NCBI RefSeq assembly: GCF_033568475.1
Contig: NW_027331831.1
Location: 7,254,001 to 7,318,000, forward strand
DNA length: 64,000 nt
Origin: Henckelia pumila
Lineage: Eukaryota; Streptophyta; Magnoliopsida; Lamiales; Gesneriaceae
Direction: 5' to 3'
Of this stretch, positions 11,465 to 22,650 are shown piece by piece. The notes beneath the pieces are model-generated. The model saw nothing but the letters and a program-made list of their open reading frames with translations. It had not been told where the DNA came from and ran no database searches. The number at the start of each line of letters is the position of its first letter. Within the stretch, counting starts at the first letter, position 1. The translations under genes and the position numbers were made by a program.

Positions 11465-12485
11465 ATTATGATGCAAATTGGATTTCAGATATAAAAGACT
11501 CGAAGTCCACAAGTGGATATGTATTCACCATCGGAGGAGGAGCTGTGTCATAAAAATCCTCTAAACAAACGTGTATAGCTCGTTCAACAATGGAATCGGA
11601 ATTCATAGCTTTAGAAAAAGCGGGAGAAGAAGCGGAATGACTTCGTAATTTTCTAGAAGATATTCCGTGTTGGACGAAACCAGTGCCAGCAATAATGATA
11701 CATTACGATAGTCAGTCGGCTATAGGTAGGGCACAAAGTAGTATGTATAATGGTAAGTCAAGACACATACGTCGCAGACATAATACCATTAGGCAGTTGA
11801 TCTCAAATGGTGTTATCGCAGTTAATTATGTAAAATCAAAAGATAACTTAGCGGATCCGTTGACAAAAGGTTTAGGGAGAGATCAAGTAAACTGCTTATC
11901 AAGAGGAATGAGATTAAAACCTACAAAATTAAAGAATATTCATAGCGGAAACCCAACCTTGTAGATTGGAGATCCCAAGATCTTGGTTCAATGGGAAAAT
12001 CAAGTTATGAACGTTCTCGTGCACTTAGAACTTTGTTCTATTCTCATTCCTAGTATAAAAGTGCAACCTGTGCAAGTAGTGAGGTTAAGTTTTAACAAAC
12101 TTTTAATGATTCCTATATTTCGTTAAAGAAATAGAGTATGACAGGATACTCATATAATAGGAGGTCACCTATTTAAGTGTGAAGACGGGCCGCTTCAACG
12201 AAACACTTAAGAATCCAAGTTGTTGTCCAGGGCCAAAACGGACAAAACCATGAGAACAAATAAAGTGTGAGAAAAATTATTGTGTGAATATTGTTGTCTT
12301 GGTTTACATCAACGGCTGAATAGTTCAAGATATCACGTTCACTAGGCAGCCTAGTAAATCCGATAGTATTTCACTAAGGAAGGTTCAAAGCCGCAAGCTA
12401 CCTCTCCCCATGCAATAATTTTTTGGAAAAACTCTGTTTTAGCATATGCATACATATTCGCATAAATCACATTCATGTGGGGGAT
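11465..12485 (+). pseudogene. Copia-1 RNase H remainder and 3' untranslated region
   Basis: Coding resumes at 11470 (DANW...) exactly where 3633 stopped, once the ATTAT duplication is removed. The stretch encodes the end of Copia RNase H, with [26 protein letters not shown] and DNLADPLTKGL, to about 11963. In-frame stops lie at 11550 (TAA) and 11638 (TGA), both where a Trp is usual. The rest is 3' untranslated sequence ending in a polypurine tract ATGTGGGGGAT (12475-12485) next to the LTR. Confidence 0.85.
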
Positions 12486-12933
12486 TGTTGGAAAATGTGT
12501 TGGAAGGTGGTGAATGAGATAAATGTTTATTGTCTCACATTGGTAAAATGTGGGAATGGATGACATAATATAATACCCAAGGCTAGACAGTGGGTTGGGG
12601 CCCCAAGGGGTACCCATGTTTGTTAAGGGGAGTGGACCTAGTCTAGGCTAGGTTCGAACCATTAGCCACACGCGCGCCGCCGCCGTCCGTCTGACCGACC
12701 GACCGACCGGCCGGCTCGGCTCAGCTCGGCACGACACGGCACGACACGACACGGACCGGACCGGGGCGTGGGCTGGGCTTTGACATGATATAACTTTTTT
12801 GGACAAAAATCAATTAAATATTTTATTTTTGCTTCCGAATCAGTGCAATGCTTCAACGTGTATCAGTGCGACTTTTGGGTCCTAACCAGTGCGTCTTTTC
12901 GGTCCGAAGTGGTGCGTCTCTTCGGTCTGAAGT
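12486..12933 (+). repeat. Copia-1 3' LTR, first part
   Basis: It starts TGTTGGAAAATGTG right after the polypurine tract, a common start for plant Copia LTRs. It holds a GC-rich low-complexity block (12667-12765; ACCG, CGGCT and ACACG motifs) and then 20-25 bp degenerate repeats around GTGCGTCTCTTCGGTC (12843-12933). The Tekay element entered inside this repeat array, and the LTR resumes at 24876. Confidence 0.75.
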
Positions 12934-13152
12934 TGTAATGCCCTTTTTTTTTTAGGATAATTAATTTGATATATATATATATATGTAAATAAATTTCTTT
13001 ATAAATATATTATTATAATATCTTTATGCTTATATATATATATATATATATTACTTGTTAATAGGTTTCTTGGCCACCACTCCACCTCCCCTTTGCCCAA
13101 CCAGTGATCGGAAAGTGTGTTCCATGGATAGGATATCATGTTTGGTTCTTTC

Positions 13153-13162
13153 CTATATATAG
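13153..13162 (+). promoter_or_regulatory. TATA box of the Tekay 5' LTR
   Basis: CTATATATAG followed by AGACCCTTC, about 220 bp into the LTR. The 3' LTR has the same motif at 22750-22759. It is the likely core promoter of the element and lies upstream of the nested solo LTR, so a transcript would now run through that insertion. Confidence 0.55.
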
Positions 13163-15448
13163 AGACCCTTCACATACCTCATTTGATGAGCTTTCCTTCA
13201 TATTTTCGTGATGATTAGTGGTCTAGTGTCAAGTTGAAGAGGTGTGAGAATATTGTGTTTAAAGGTTGAAAAAAGAGGGGATTTACTCACTTATACCCAA
13301 GAACACGTTCCAAAATTCTCAAAAAATTATACAAGAAACTTAGGATGTCCAGTAAAATAGTAGTGAAGGAGGTGTCATAAAAAGATCAACCGATTCTCCG
13401 TTAAAATTCTTAAACTACCGCTGTCCGGAAAGGAAAAACAGTGCTCAGAAACCATTTGCAGGTACTGTTTTCACCCTCGTTTTTCATACCTTTACTCTCA
13501 GTATTTGAACATAGTCTAAACATGAAAGTTGCTCCAGATGTACCCTAGTTTGCATCAGTACCGTCGTTTTTCCGGGAATAACATCGAAACAGTATTTTGT
13601 TCTTCAGTCTAGTAGAGTAAAAGTCACAGTAGGTTATTCCATTTCTGGTACTGTTCGGTTAGGAATTTGAGAAAACTCATTAAACAAAAAATGTAGGAAA
13701 TCATGCAACACATCTTCGATAAAAGTTTGGGCCGCGCGTGGCCGCCGAAAGCTGTGCACGCGCCGCCGGAAGTGGCGCGTGATTTACACGCGCCGGCAGA
13801 AAACAAAATTTCCGGCAGCCGTAGTTTTCTGCACTTGTTTTAGGCTTATATTTCAAGTTTCATAATTTTTTGACAAGTACATGAATTGTTATGATTTTCC
13901 TTAGAAATCCTTAAATCTTTGAAACTTGAGTTTTGAAAGTGGCTAGACGCAAGATTGAGGCTCGATTTTCTCAAAGATAGAATCTGTTTCTAGCCTAGAT
14001 CTTAAAGTAAAAGTTGTTCCCTGTAATGTCTAGTATACTAAAATGGTGGCATATGACCAGAATAGTTGCCGGAAGAAGCATTTTTCCGGAGGTCAATATA
14101 CCTAGAGAATCAGTTTGGAAAAGCTGATTTGGTCAAAGATCGACTTGGAATTTTGACATTCTTTGAACACAAAAGTTGTAGATTTCTTTGAGTTATACAT
14201 ACTGTCAAATTTTCAGAATTTTTGGATCTACTTTCAAATTATTATAAATTTTCTTATGAATTATCAAAATGTTCCTTCCTTGTTTGAGCAACAAATTTTA
14301 AATATAAACTAGCATAGCATCTGGTAGTATTTCTAACATATGAAATATCCTAAAATTATAGGAATTTGAAGTTATCTACTGATTCGGATAGTAAGTATTG
14401 AGGTGATGTAGTGACCCTGCATGGAATCACCTACTAACTGGCAACTAATAGCATGCATTAAACTTAATACAGCAAAATACTTAACAGAGTAAAAACGTGC
14501 GGAAACATAATCCATAATTTACATATCAGCTTAGTAATATAATCCAGGCTTAAATCTGTAGTGATACAACCAAATCGAAATCTTAAACAGTAAACATTAT
14601 ACAGCTATATCGAATCCTGCTGTATAATAAAATCCTCAAGGCTTCTGCTCCCTAGTCCTGCCTTGAACTACCAGCTCCGTCCATCCTGTGACCTGCCCCA
14701 TGGAATAGGGTGTCCAAGATAACAACTAGGACGTGAGCGCTACGCCCAATACATAGACATGAGTAAACATATGTATATAATGCATGCAACATGATGACTG
14801 GTACAAGGTCATCTGAAAAGTCATGCTCAGTACCGGCGCCATATGAGTGCTGCCACCGCACGGATCAACCTCTGGGTGCAACCACACTCGTCTAGTACAC
14901 CAGAGTAGACAGACATAAATGCCCCCGCCGTCGCGGTACTCTCAGTGACAGACTATCGAGTATAGAGCTGAGCGGCTCTATAATCAGGTATAACAAAGAA
15001 TAGGCTCAACGTGTATATGCACATGACATATGAGTATAGAAAACGGTAAATCATACATCATGCCATATAATAATGCCAAATAAATGCAACATATAAACAT
15101 GTATACTCCCTGGCAATCTCAGTCAATGTGTACGTACCTCTAGGCTAGTTCAAGTATAAAAGGATCCTAGGTTCCAAGCCTATATTCAAAAGTTCACCGT
15201 ATCACTACATAAATTCTATAAGCCTTAACTAAGCTAATAAGTACTCCCAAAAATTAAATAGATTCCCAGACCATACCTTCGTCCGTCGATGGCCCTTTGA
15301 AGTCGCTAGTCCCGGATGACTATAACCACACCTTGATTATTCCAGAACCTCTATTATAACCGATAGGGCCCTCAAGTGTATAACTCACACTATATAACTG
15401 AAGAAGGAAACTCGGGAATTCGTAATTGAAAATGAACTCTGAACGGCC

Positions 15449-15458
15449 CTATTTATAG
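15449..15458 (-). promoter_or_regulatory. TATA box of solo LTR-B copy 2
   Basis: The minus strand reads CTATAAATAG followed by GGCC, equivalent to the motif at 784-793 in copy 1. Confidence 0.6.
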
Positions 15459-15475
15459 CCAAATTTCTCGGCCAG

Positions 15476-15742
15476 GATCGGAACTTCCGATTTCGGGATC
15501 GGAGCTTCCGATCCAGCTCATTGCATGCATGTCTGCCACGCCAGGATCGGAACTTCCGATCTACGATCGGAGCTTCCGATCTGCTCTATGTTTGACACTT
15601 GTCAAAACTCGCGACTGAGTCATCGATCATTTCTGGCAGCTGGGGATCGGAACTTCCGTTCCAGGATCGGAGCTTCCGTTCTGATCGGAACTTACTATCC
15701 GGGATCGGAGCTTACTATCCGGGATCGGAACTTACTATCCGG
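15476..15742 (-). repeat. Array of GATCGGARCTTCCGATC units (U3 of solo LTR-B copy 2)
   Basis: About nine units alternate between GATCGGAACTTCC and GATCGGAGCTTCC forms, mostly in pairs. The last three units on the + strand end in ACTATCCGG, a local variant not seen in copy 1. The array is directly upstream of the minus-strand TATA box. Confidence 0.78.
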
Positions 15743-16745
15743 CCCAAAATGAAAAAGCCCAAATTTTACTTCTGAAGTCCAATAACACTCCGAAAATGGT
15801 TAAATACCAACCCTTAATCATGTTTAACATATTATTATCTTAAAATGGTATCTGGGTTACTACAGGTGAGGTTTTCATTACTTAAGGAATTATTATTTTT
15901 ATATAGCCCTTTGGCATTCGGCCTGGAAATTATAATATATCATAACTATTGTTCATATTAATTTGTTGATTCGATATTATTATACCTGATTTTCATAATG
16001 TATTGGTCTATCATCAAAACGGATGGTGGAATGATCGAAAGATCAAATGATTGATTGATCGATTGATTGATTGAATGAATGAATGAATGAATGTTATTCG
16101 AAGTGAGAGCCCTGGACAACGGACTTCGGTCTGGATATTGAGTCCAATGAACAACGGGTTAAAATCGGGTATTCGTGTTCACTTTGGCTCACCCTCTTTA
16201 TCACAACTGGAATGATTGCTACTAAACTATTGAATTCATACCTACCTACTTAAGCTTATTATCCTGATGTTTACTACTATTACCAGGAAATTTTATCCAA
16301 TGAATAATCTTTTATTCTCACTAAGTCCTTAAAGACTTAACCTCCTTTATTTTTTTCTCTATTGTAATTTCCAGAGCCAGGGTTTCCAGATATGGATAAT
16401 GAAGAAAAATGTCAGTGAATGAACCATCTTTGCCACAAATAATGTTCTCAATTATGTTTTATGTAGTCTCTTTTATGCTCATCAGAGACTATATGCTTAG
16501 TAAAATAAAGAAATGTCTTATCCATGTACTGCTACTTGTTTAAGAATTCAGTCCTGTTGTTACAAAAGATCCTTATTGATATTTTATTATTAAATCTTTA
16601 CTTTCGCTTCCGCACACACTAATCGTTTAAATGATCTATTACTGCCTAAGACACTTTAATTAGGGATATTAAATTCTCACATAGAGTGTTGTTAAGGAAT
16701 GTGATACCTAACAAAGGTTAGACTACAAGTCAGGTGTCACAGTAG

Positions 16746-16758
16746 TGGTATCAGAGCC
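16746..16758 (+). other. Primer binding site (tRNA-iMet) of the Tekay element
   Basis: TGGTATCAGAGCC, four bases after the 5' LTR end at 16741, complementary to the 3' end of plant initiator methionine tRNA. Confidence 0.92.
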
Positions 16759-16829
16759 AACGGTTGCAGGTTTAGGTTTGATTGTTTTCTAATTAATGAT
16801 AATTGTTTCTATAACTCTTTTATTACAGG

Positions 16830-17756
16830 ATGTCTGATTCTTCCAGTAACCATGGAGGCCATCTAGATACTATTTTTATCCGCAGAGACTCCCCCATCCA
16901 TACTTTTACTCCTGGACCTCAGTATGTATCCCGTTTTCCTGAGCATGTCACCTTAGAGGTTTCAGAGGATCGGGATAGGGTGTTGGCAGCTAGGGAGACT
17001 GATAGGGTCCTATCTGAACAGGAGATTGCCTGATTGACCCAGGAAAACCAAAAAATACTTAATCAACTAGCCATATATCGATGGCACATTGATACTTTTG
17101 GAGCACCCGAGTTCTTTCAGACTCACATGGAGTATGTCTTGAAGAGTCAGATTCCAGCATATGATGGTAGCGTAGGCCGAGCCATTTATGAGAGAGATAG
17201 GATGATTGTGCACCTTTGTGAGATTCATGGTTACTATGACCGAGAGCTGAGGAGATTCATGAGGGAGGAGTTCTACACCAACGACCAGATTAATCACATT
17301 GTTATCGAGGGTCGTGGCATGGTTGAGTATGCTATTTATGGGTTGGAGCCCGGCGTAGTGGGTATCTCTAGTCCTTCTGACATCGCTGGGCCTAGTAGTT
17401 TTCCTATTGATTCATCAGCTCCTCCAGCAGTGACTCATTTAGTTGTTCCTCCTGTAGTATCATCAGAGGTTCCACCTACTGACACTCCAGTCGTACCCCC
17501 AGCTGAGCCACCTATCATAGGACCTGAGCTACCACCCTTGCCTCCAGTTCTAGATGATGATGTTTGGCTGATTGACCCAGAGTATGAGTCTGACCCCGAG
17601 GAGTTTCCCGATGATCCTCCACTGATCATACAGCTTGAACCTTTTCAAGGAGAGGACCCACTACCACCTATTGGAGCCTGGGATGATGAGGTGATCATAA
17701 TTATTTCAGACGACGAGGATGTTTCATATGCTGAATCTGGTGTTACTGGGGATTAG
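16830..17756 (+). pseudogene. Extra ORF between PBS and gag of the Tekay element, unknown function
   Basis: A single frame of 309 codons starts at ATG 16830 and ends at 17756. One internal TGA at 17031-17033 splits it into 67 and 240 codons. The N-terminal part is polar. Residues about 55-170 are charged and look helical (TQENQKILNQLAIYRWHIDTF, then ERDRMIVHLCEIHGYYDRELRRFMREEFY). The C-terminal third is proline- and acid-rich and ends with EVIIIISDDED, a hydrophobic run followed by acidic residues. I recognise no family. It is in a different frame from gag and separated from it by 270 bp, so it is not a gag extension. An accessory ORF before gag is known in Ogre/Tat elements but is not usual for Tekay. 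The TGA may be a recent mutation. Confidence 0.7.
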
Positions 17757-18025
17757 TACCCGACTATCATCATCACTAGTATTATATTAGTTGCTTTACT
17801 GTGATCCCTTGCCATTTTGTTGTTACGGAAGGGAATAATAGTATCATTATATATTATTAGGAAAATTTGTCTGTATCCTAACTTTTGCAATATGGTGTGA
17901 CTAAATAGTTGTTATTAGTCATCAATTTTCTCTTCAATGAATGACTATTTTATGTTTACTTGTTCTAACTTTTAAATTATAACCTTCTATGCATATCACA
18001 AGTCTCTATATCTGAAGGTAGTAAC
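17757..18025 (+). other. Spacer between extra ORF and gag
   Basis: 270 bp of AT-rich sequence with stops in all frames. It could hold an internal promoter or splice site for gag expression, but no clear signal is seen. Confidence 0.5.
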
Positions 18026-21000
18026 ATGGCATCCTCAAGTGAAAGTTTACAAGAAGAAAACCAAGGGAATCAAGGAAAACCAGATGACCAAGACAATCAA
18101 CCACAAAATACTAGAGATGCTACAAATCAGCCACCAGAAGAGCCTAACCCACTCCTTATGATCGAAATGATGAAAAAATTCTTTCACTATTGCCAGCAAT
18201 CACCTAGGAACCCTGATGTGGGTGACCGGACCTTTGAACGTTTTCTTCGTTACAACCCCCCAAAATTCCTGGGAACTCCGGATGCTACGCAAGAAGAGTC
18301 ATGGATGACAAAAATTCGGAAAATATTCTCTGTTCACAATTACTCAGATGAACAGAAGATAAATCTAGCAACTTATCAATTCGAAGATGCTGCTTATGAC
18401 TGGTGGAGAGTCATAGATCACCAATGGAGTAGAAATAAGACGCCAAGAACTTGGGATAACTTCACACAAGAATTTAAGGATAAATATATCCCTCAAGTAG
18501 TTCAAAACACTCGAGAGAGGGAATTTATGGATCTAGTTCAAGGGTCAATGACAGTAGCCCAATACGAAGCTGAGTTCCATCGATTGATCCACTATGCCCC
18601 ACACTTCATGGAAGATGAACTAAGGAAGACAAGGAAATTCGTTCAAGGACTAAACCTAGAAATTCGCTGGTCAACTCTGTCAACGGAGGCTACTAACTAT
18701 AATATCACGGTCAATCAAGACCTACGAGTGGAAGCCGAAATGAAAACGCTCCTAAAAAGAGAAGAAACGGAAAAGAAAACCAAAACTTCCAATTTCACAT
18801 AAAACAATCAGAAGAAAAGAAAATTTGAAAGGGAATTTCAACCTGACAAGAATGGGGGACCTAGAAGACAAAATTTTCAGGAAGATCACAACAACCAAAA
18901 ATGTGGATACTGTGGGCTACCTAATCACAATGAAGATAAGTGCTGGAGGAAAAATGGGAAATGTTTGGTCTGTGGAAGTGAGCAACACCGCATTCAAGAA
19001 TGCCTGAAAAGATCCCAACAAACTTCTTCAGCTCCAAAAACTAAGATCCCAGCAAGAGCATATGCACTCATGGGAAAAGATGAAGAAGTTGACCCCACTG
19101 CTGTGGTAGAAGGTAAGTTTTTCCTATTATCAAAGGTCGGAAAAGCCCTATTTGATCCAGGAGCAACTCACTCTTTTGTTTCCAGTACTTTTTTGTGCAA
19201 TCTAAATCTCATATCTAGTAAACTACCATACTTCTTGGAAGTAAGTTCACCAATGGGAAACAAGATTTCCAGTGATGTCCTTTACAAGGATTGCCCCCTG
19301 GAAATTAATAAAAAAATATTTTATGCTGATTTAGTTGAGCTCCCTATACAAGGATATGATATCATTTTAGGGATGGACTGGCTGTTTAGACACCAAGCTC
19401 AGTTGAACTGTTATACAAAGGAGATCAAACTTACAGATTCAGGAGAAGCCATGTCTGGGAATCATAATAACAAGTCTTTTAGCAACGCCTTTATATCTGC
19501 TTTAGAAGCACATTCTATTATTAAAAAAGGAGGACAAGGATTTCTGGCATACCTTTTCAACAAGCCAAAAGATCAACTAAGGGTATCTGAAATTCCCATT
19601 GTGCAAGACTTTTCTGAAGTCTTTCCAGAAGAGATTAACTCTCTACCCCCTCACAGAGAAATCGAGTTTACCATTGATATAACCCCCGAAGCAAGGCCCA
19701 GGTCTAAGGCTCCATATCGAATGGCACCTGCAGAGCTAAAGAAATTAAAAATTCAATTACAAGAACTTTTTGAGAAAGGTTATATCCGACCGAGCTCTTC
19801 GCCCTGGGGAGCCCCAGTATTGTTTGTAAAAAAGAAAGATGGCACTCTCAGGATGTGCATCGATTATCGAGAACTAAACCATGTCACCATAAAGAATAAG
19901 TATCCGCTACCCCGAATTGATGAACTATTTGATGTATTACAAGGATCCCAAATTTATTCAAAAATGGACCTGAAGCAAGGATACTACAGCTACGGATTCG
20001 AGAAGAAGATGTACCCAAAACTGCTTTCAATACCCGGTATGGTCACTATGAATTTATAGTAATGCCATTTGGATTGACAAATGCACCCGCTGCATTTATG
20101 GATCTGATGCATCGAGTTTTCCGACCTTATTTAGACAAGTTTGTGGTAATTTTCATTGACGATATCCTTGTTTACTCCAAAAGCAAGGAAGATCATGAAT
20201 GTCATTTAAGAATGGTTCTCCAAACACTGAAGGAAAATAAACTATATGCCAAATTCAGCAAGTGTGAGTTTTGTCTAGAGAAAGTGACATTTTTGGGTCA
20301 CATAATCTCTAAGAATGGGCTGGAGGTAGATCCTACCAAAATAGAATCAGTAATGCAGTGGAAACAGCCAAGCAACGTGACCGAAGTCCGGAGCTTTTTG
20401 GGCCTAGCAGGGTACTATCGTAGATTCATACAAGACTTTGCAAAAATTGCAGTTCCTTTAACTCAACTCACCCGCAAAGATTACCCCTTCCAATGGAACC
20501 AAGAATGCGAAGCAAGCTTCCAAGCACTGAAAAATTTGTTAACCTCTGCTCCAGTATTAGCACTACCAGAAGGAACTAAAGGATTTATAGTATACACTGA
20601 TGCTTCCAAAGAAGGCTTAGGTTGTGTATTAATGCAAAATGGGAAGGTCATTGCATATGCCTCAAGAAAATTGAAGGGACATGAACTTAACTATCCCACT
20701 CATGACTTGGAGTTGGGAGCGATAATTTTTGCACTAGCTAAGTGGCGGCATTATCTATACGGAGCAACATTTGACATTTTTACCGACCATAAAAGCCTGA
20801 AATATTTATTTACTCAAAAAGACTTGAATATGAGGCAACGTCGATGGATGGAGTTTTTACAAGATTATGATTGCTCAATTTTATACCAGCCCGGTAAGGC
20901 TAATGTTGTAGCAGATGCATTAAGCAGAAAGACCAGTTTGGCCCACTTAGAAGGAAGGGAAGCTAAAACTCCATACAATCCACGAAAGGGAATACATATT

Positions 21001-22482
21001 TGTTCTCATGGTCATCTGGCAGGTCTGAGACTTGAACCAGAACTCCATATAAGGATCAAGAGAGATCAAGACTTAGATCCTAATTTAAAAATACTCAAGG
21101 AAAAAGGTCAAGATCCTGATTTCAACACCAATTCACAGGGTATGTTATTATTTCGTAACCGAATCTGCGTACCTTGCTCAATGAAGAAGGAAATTCTGGA
21201 AGAAGCTCATAGATCTCGATTTTCTAATCATCCCGATGGGGCCAAAATGTACAAGGACTTGAAGCAGTACTTTTGGTGGAGAGGCATGAAACAAGATGTT
21301 GCGAATTTTGTAAGTCAATGTGCTACTTGTCAAATGGTAAAAGCAGAACATCAAAGACCATCAGGTCTTTTGCAACCTCTACCTATTCCCGAGTGGAAAT
21401 GGGATAAGATAACTATGGATTTTATGATAGGATTACCCTTTTTAAAAGGGGGACTTGATAGTATCTGGGTGATCGTAGATCGTTTGACTAAATCAGCATA
21501 CTTCATTCCTGTTAGTAGTAAGTATGGAGTAGAGAAACTCGCAGAACTGTACCAGAAAGAAATCATTCTATTGCATGGGATACCCTCAACAATTGTGTCT
21601 GACAGAGACCCAAAATTTACATCCAGACTGTGGAAAAAGCTTCAAGAATGTCTTGGGACAAAATTAAATTTCAGTACAGCTTCTCATCCTCAGACAGACG
21701 GACAATCCGAACGCACCATTCAAACCTTGGAAGATATGCTCCGAACCTGTGTTCTAGATTTTGGTAACAATTGGGGAAGAAGTTTACCACTCATAGAATT
21801 CGCTTACAATAACAGCTACCAGGACACGATTCAAATGGCTCCTTACGAGGCATTATATGGACGAAAATGTCGCTCACCTTTAAATTGGGACCTTGAAGAA
21901 TGGCGTCACACCCAAGATGAGAAAACTCGTATCTTAAGGCCGGATATTATTCAAGAAGCAATTGATATTGTACAAGTCATCAAGCAAAGGATGCTAACAG
22001 CACAGAGCCGGCAAAAGAGCTATGCTGATAAAAGGAGAAAAGATTTGGAATTTGCAGTTGGAGACCAAGTTCTCCTCAAGATATCTCCTAGAAAAAGAAT
22101 TCGAAGAGTTGTAAAAAAAGGAAAACTACAACCCAGATTCATAGGCCCCTTTGAAATTCTGGAAAGGATAGGATATGTAGCCTACCGACTACAACTTCCT
22201 GAATCACTCTCCAAGTTACATAATGTGTTCCATGTATCTCAGTTAAGAAAATTCTACACTGATTCTACACCCTTGTTGGATGCTACGCTTGTAGAACTGG
22301 AACAAGATTTGTCTTACGAAGAAAAACCTGTTCGAATACTTGATAAGAAAATAAAAGAACTTCGTAACAAACAAATCCAGTTGGTCAAAGTACTTTGGAG
22401 GAACCATAATTTTGAAGAGGCTACTTGGAAAAAAGAGGAAGAGATCAAAAAAATTTACCCCGAGTTGTTCTTGCAATCGTGA
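18026..22482 (+). pseudogene. Tekay gag-pol polyprotein, broken by one stop and one frameshift
   Basis: Gag (18026-18799) carries the retrotransposon gag domain. A TAA at 18800-18802 interrupts the frame. The same frame continues with two CCHC knuckles ([14 protein letters not shown] and [14 protein letters not shown]), a protease with DPGATHSF (19154-) and the RT start. A one-base loss near 19987 shifts the frame. The remainder (20062-22482) carries RT with FIDDILVYS, RNase H ([19 protein letters not shown]), integrase (zinc-binding segment about 21205-21350, core with [18 protein letters not shown] and [11 protein letters not shown]) and a C-terminal chromodomain-like segment ([18 protein letters not shown]). 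Pro replaces the usual Ser/Thr after the protease catalytic Asp. RT, RNase H and integrase motifs look intact. Not functional as one protein. Confidence 0.93.
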
Positions 22483-22507
22483 TCGAATCTGGGGACCAGA
22501 TTCTCTA

Positions 22508-22520
22508 AAGGAGGGAAGGT
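22508..22520 (+). other. Polypurine tract of the Tekay element
   Basis: AAGGAGGGAAGGT immediately before the 3' LTR start at 22521, 26 bases after the pol stop. Confidence 0.85.
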
Positions 22521-22615
22521 TGTAATGCCCTTTTTTTTTTAGGATAATTAATTTGATATATATATATATATGTAAATAAATTTCTTTATAAATATATTAT
22601 TATAATATCTTTATG

Positions 22616-22650
<35 letters not shown>

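Larger units (their letters stand above)
14407..15864 (-). mobile_element. Solo LTR-B (copy 2) nested in the Tekay 5' LTR
   Basis: This is a 1458-bp unit with TGTAGTGACC at its left end and GGTTACTACA at its right end. It is flanked by the 5-bp duplication GGTGA (14402-14406, 15865-15869). The 3' LTR of the Tekay element gives the empty site (around 24000), which carries a single GGTGA. There is no internal region, so it is a solo LTR left by LTR-LTR recombination. A minus-strand TATA box and the GATCGG-unit array fix its orientation as minus. It belongs to the same family as 1-1137 but is clearly diverged from it. Confidence 0.92.
12934..16741 (+). repeat. 5' LTR of the Tekay element, interrupted by a solo LTR-B
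   Basis: Without the 1458-bp solo LTR and its 5-bp target duplication this LTR is 2345 bp, against 2355 bp for the 3' copy. Part of the length difference is a shorter TA run near 13031-13052. It contains a TATA box at 13153-13162. Confidence 0.93.

Noticed and set aside
12667..12765. GC-rich block as a CpG-island promoter
   Set aside because: It is low-complexity sequence inside a decayed Copia LTR, far from any host gene start.
15476..15742. Regular GATCGG units as a CRISPR-like array
   Set aside because: The units are near-contiguous imperfect palindromes in a plant LTR promoter, without uniform unique spacers or cas genes.
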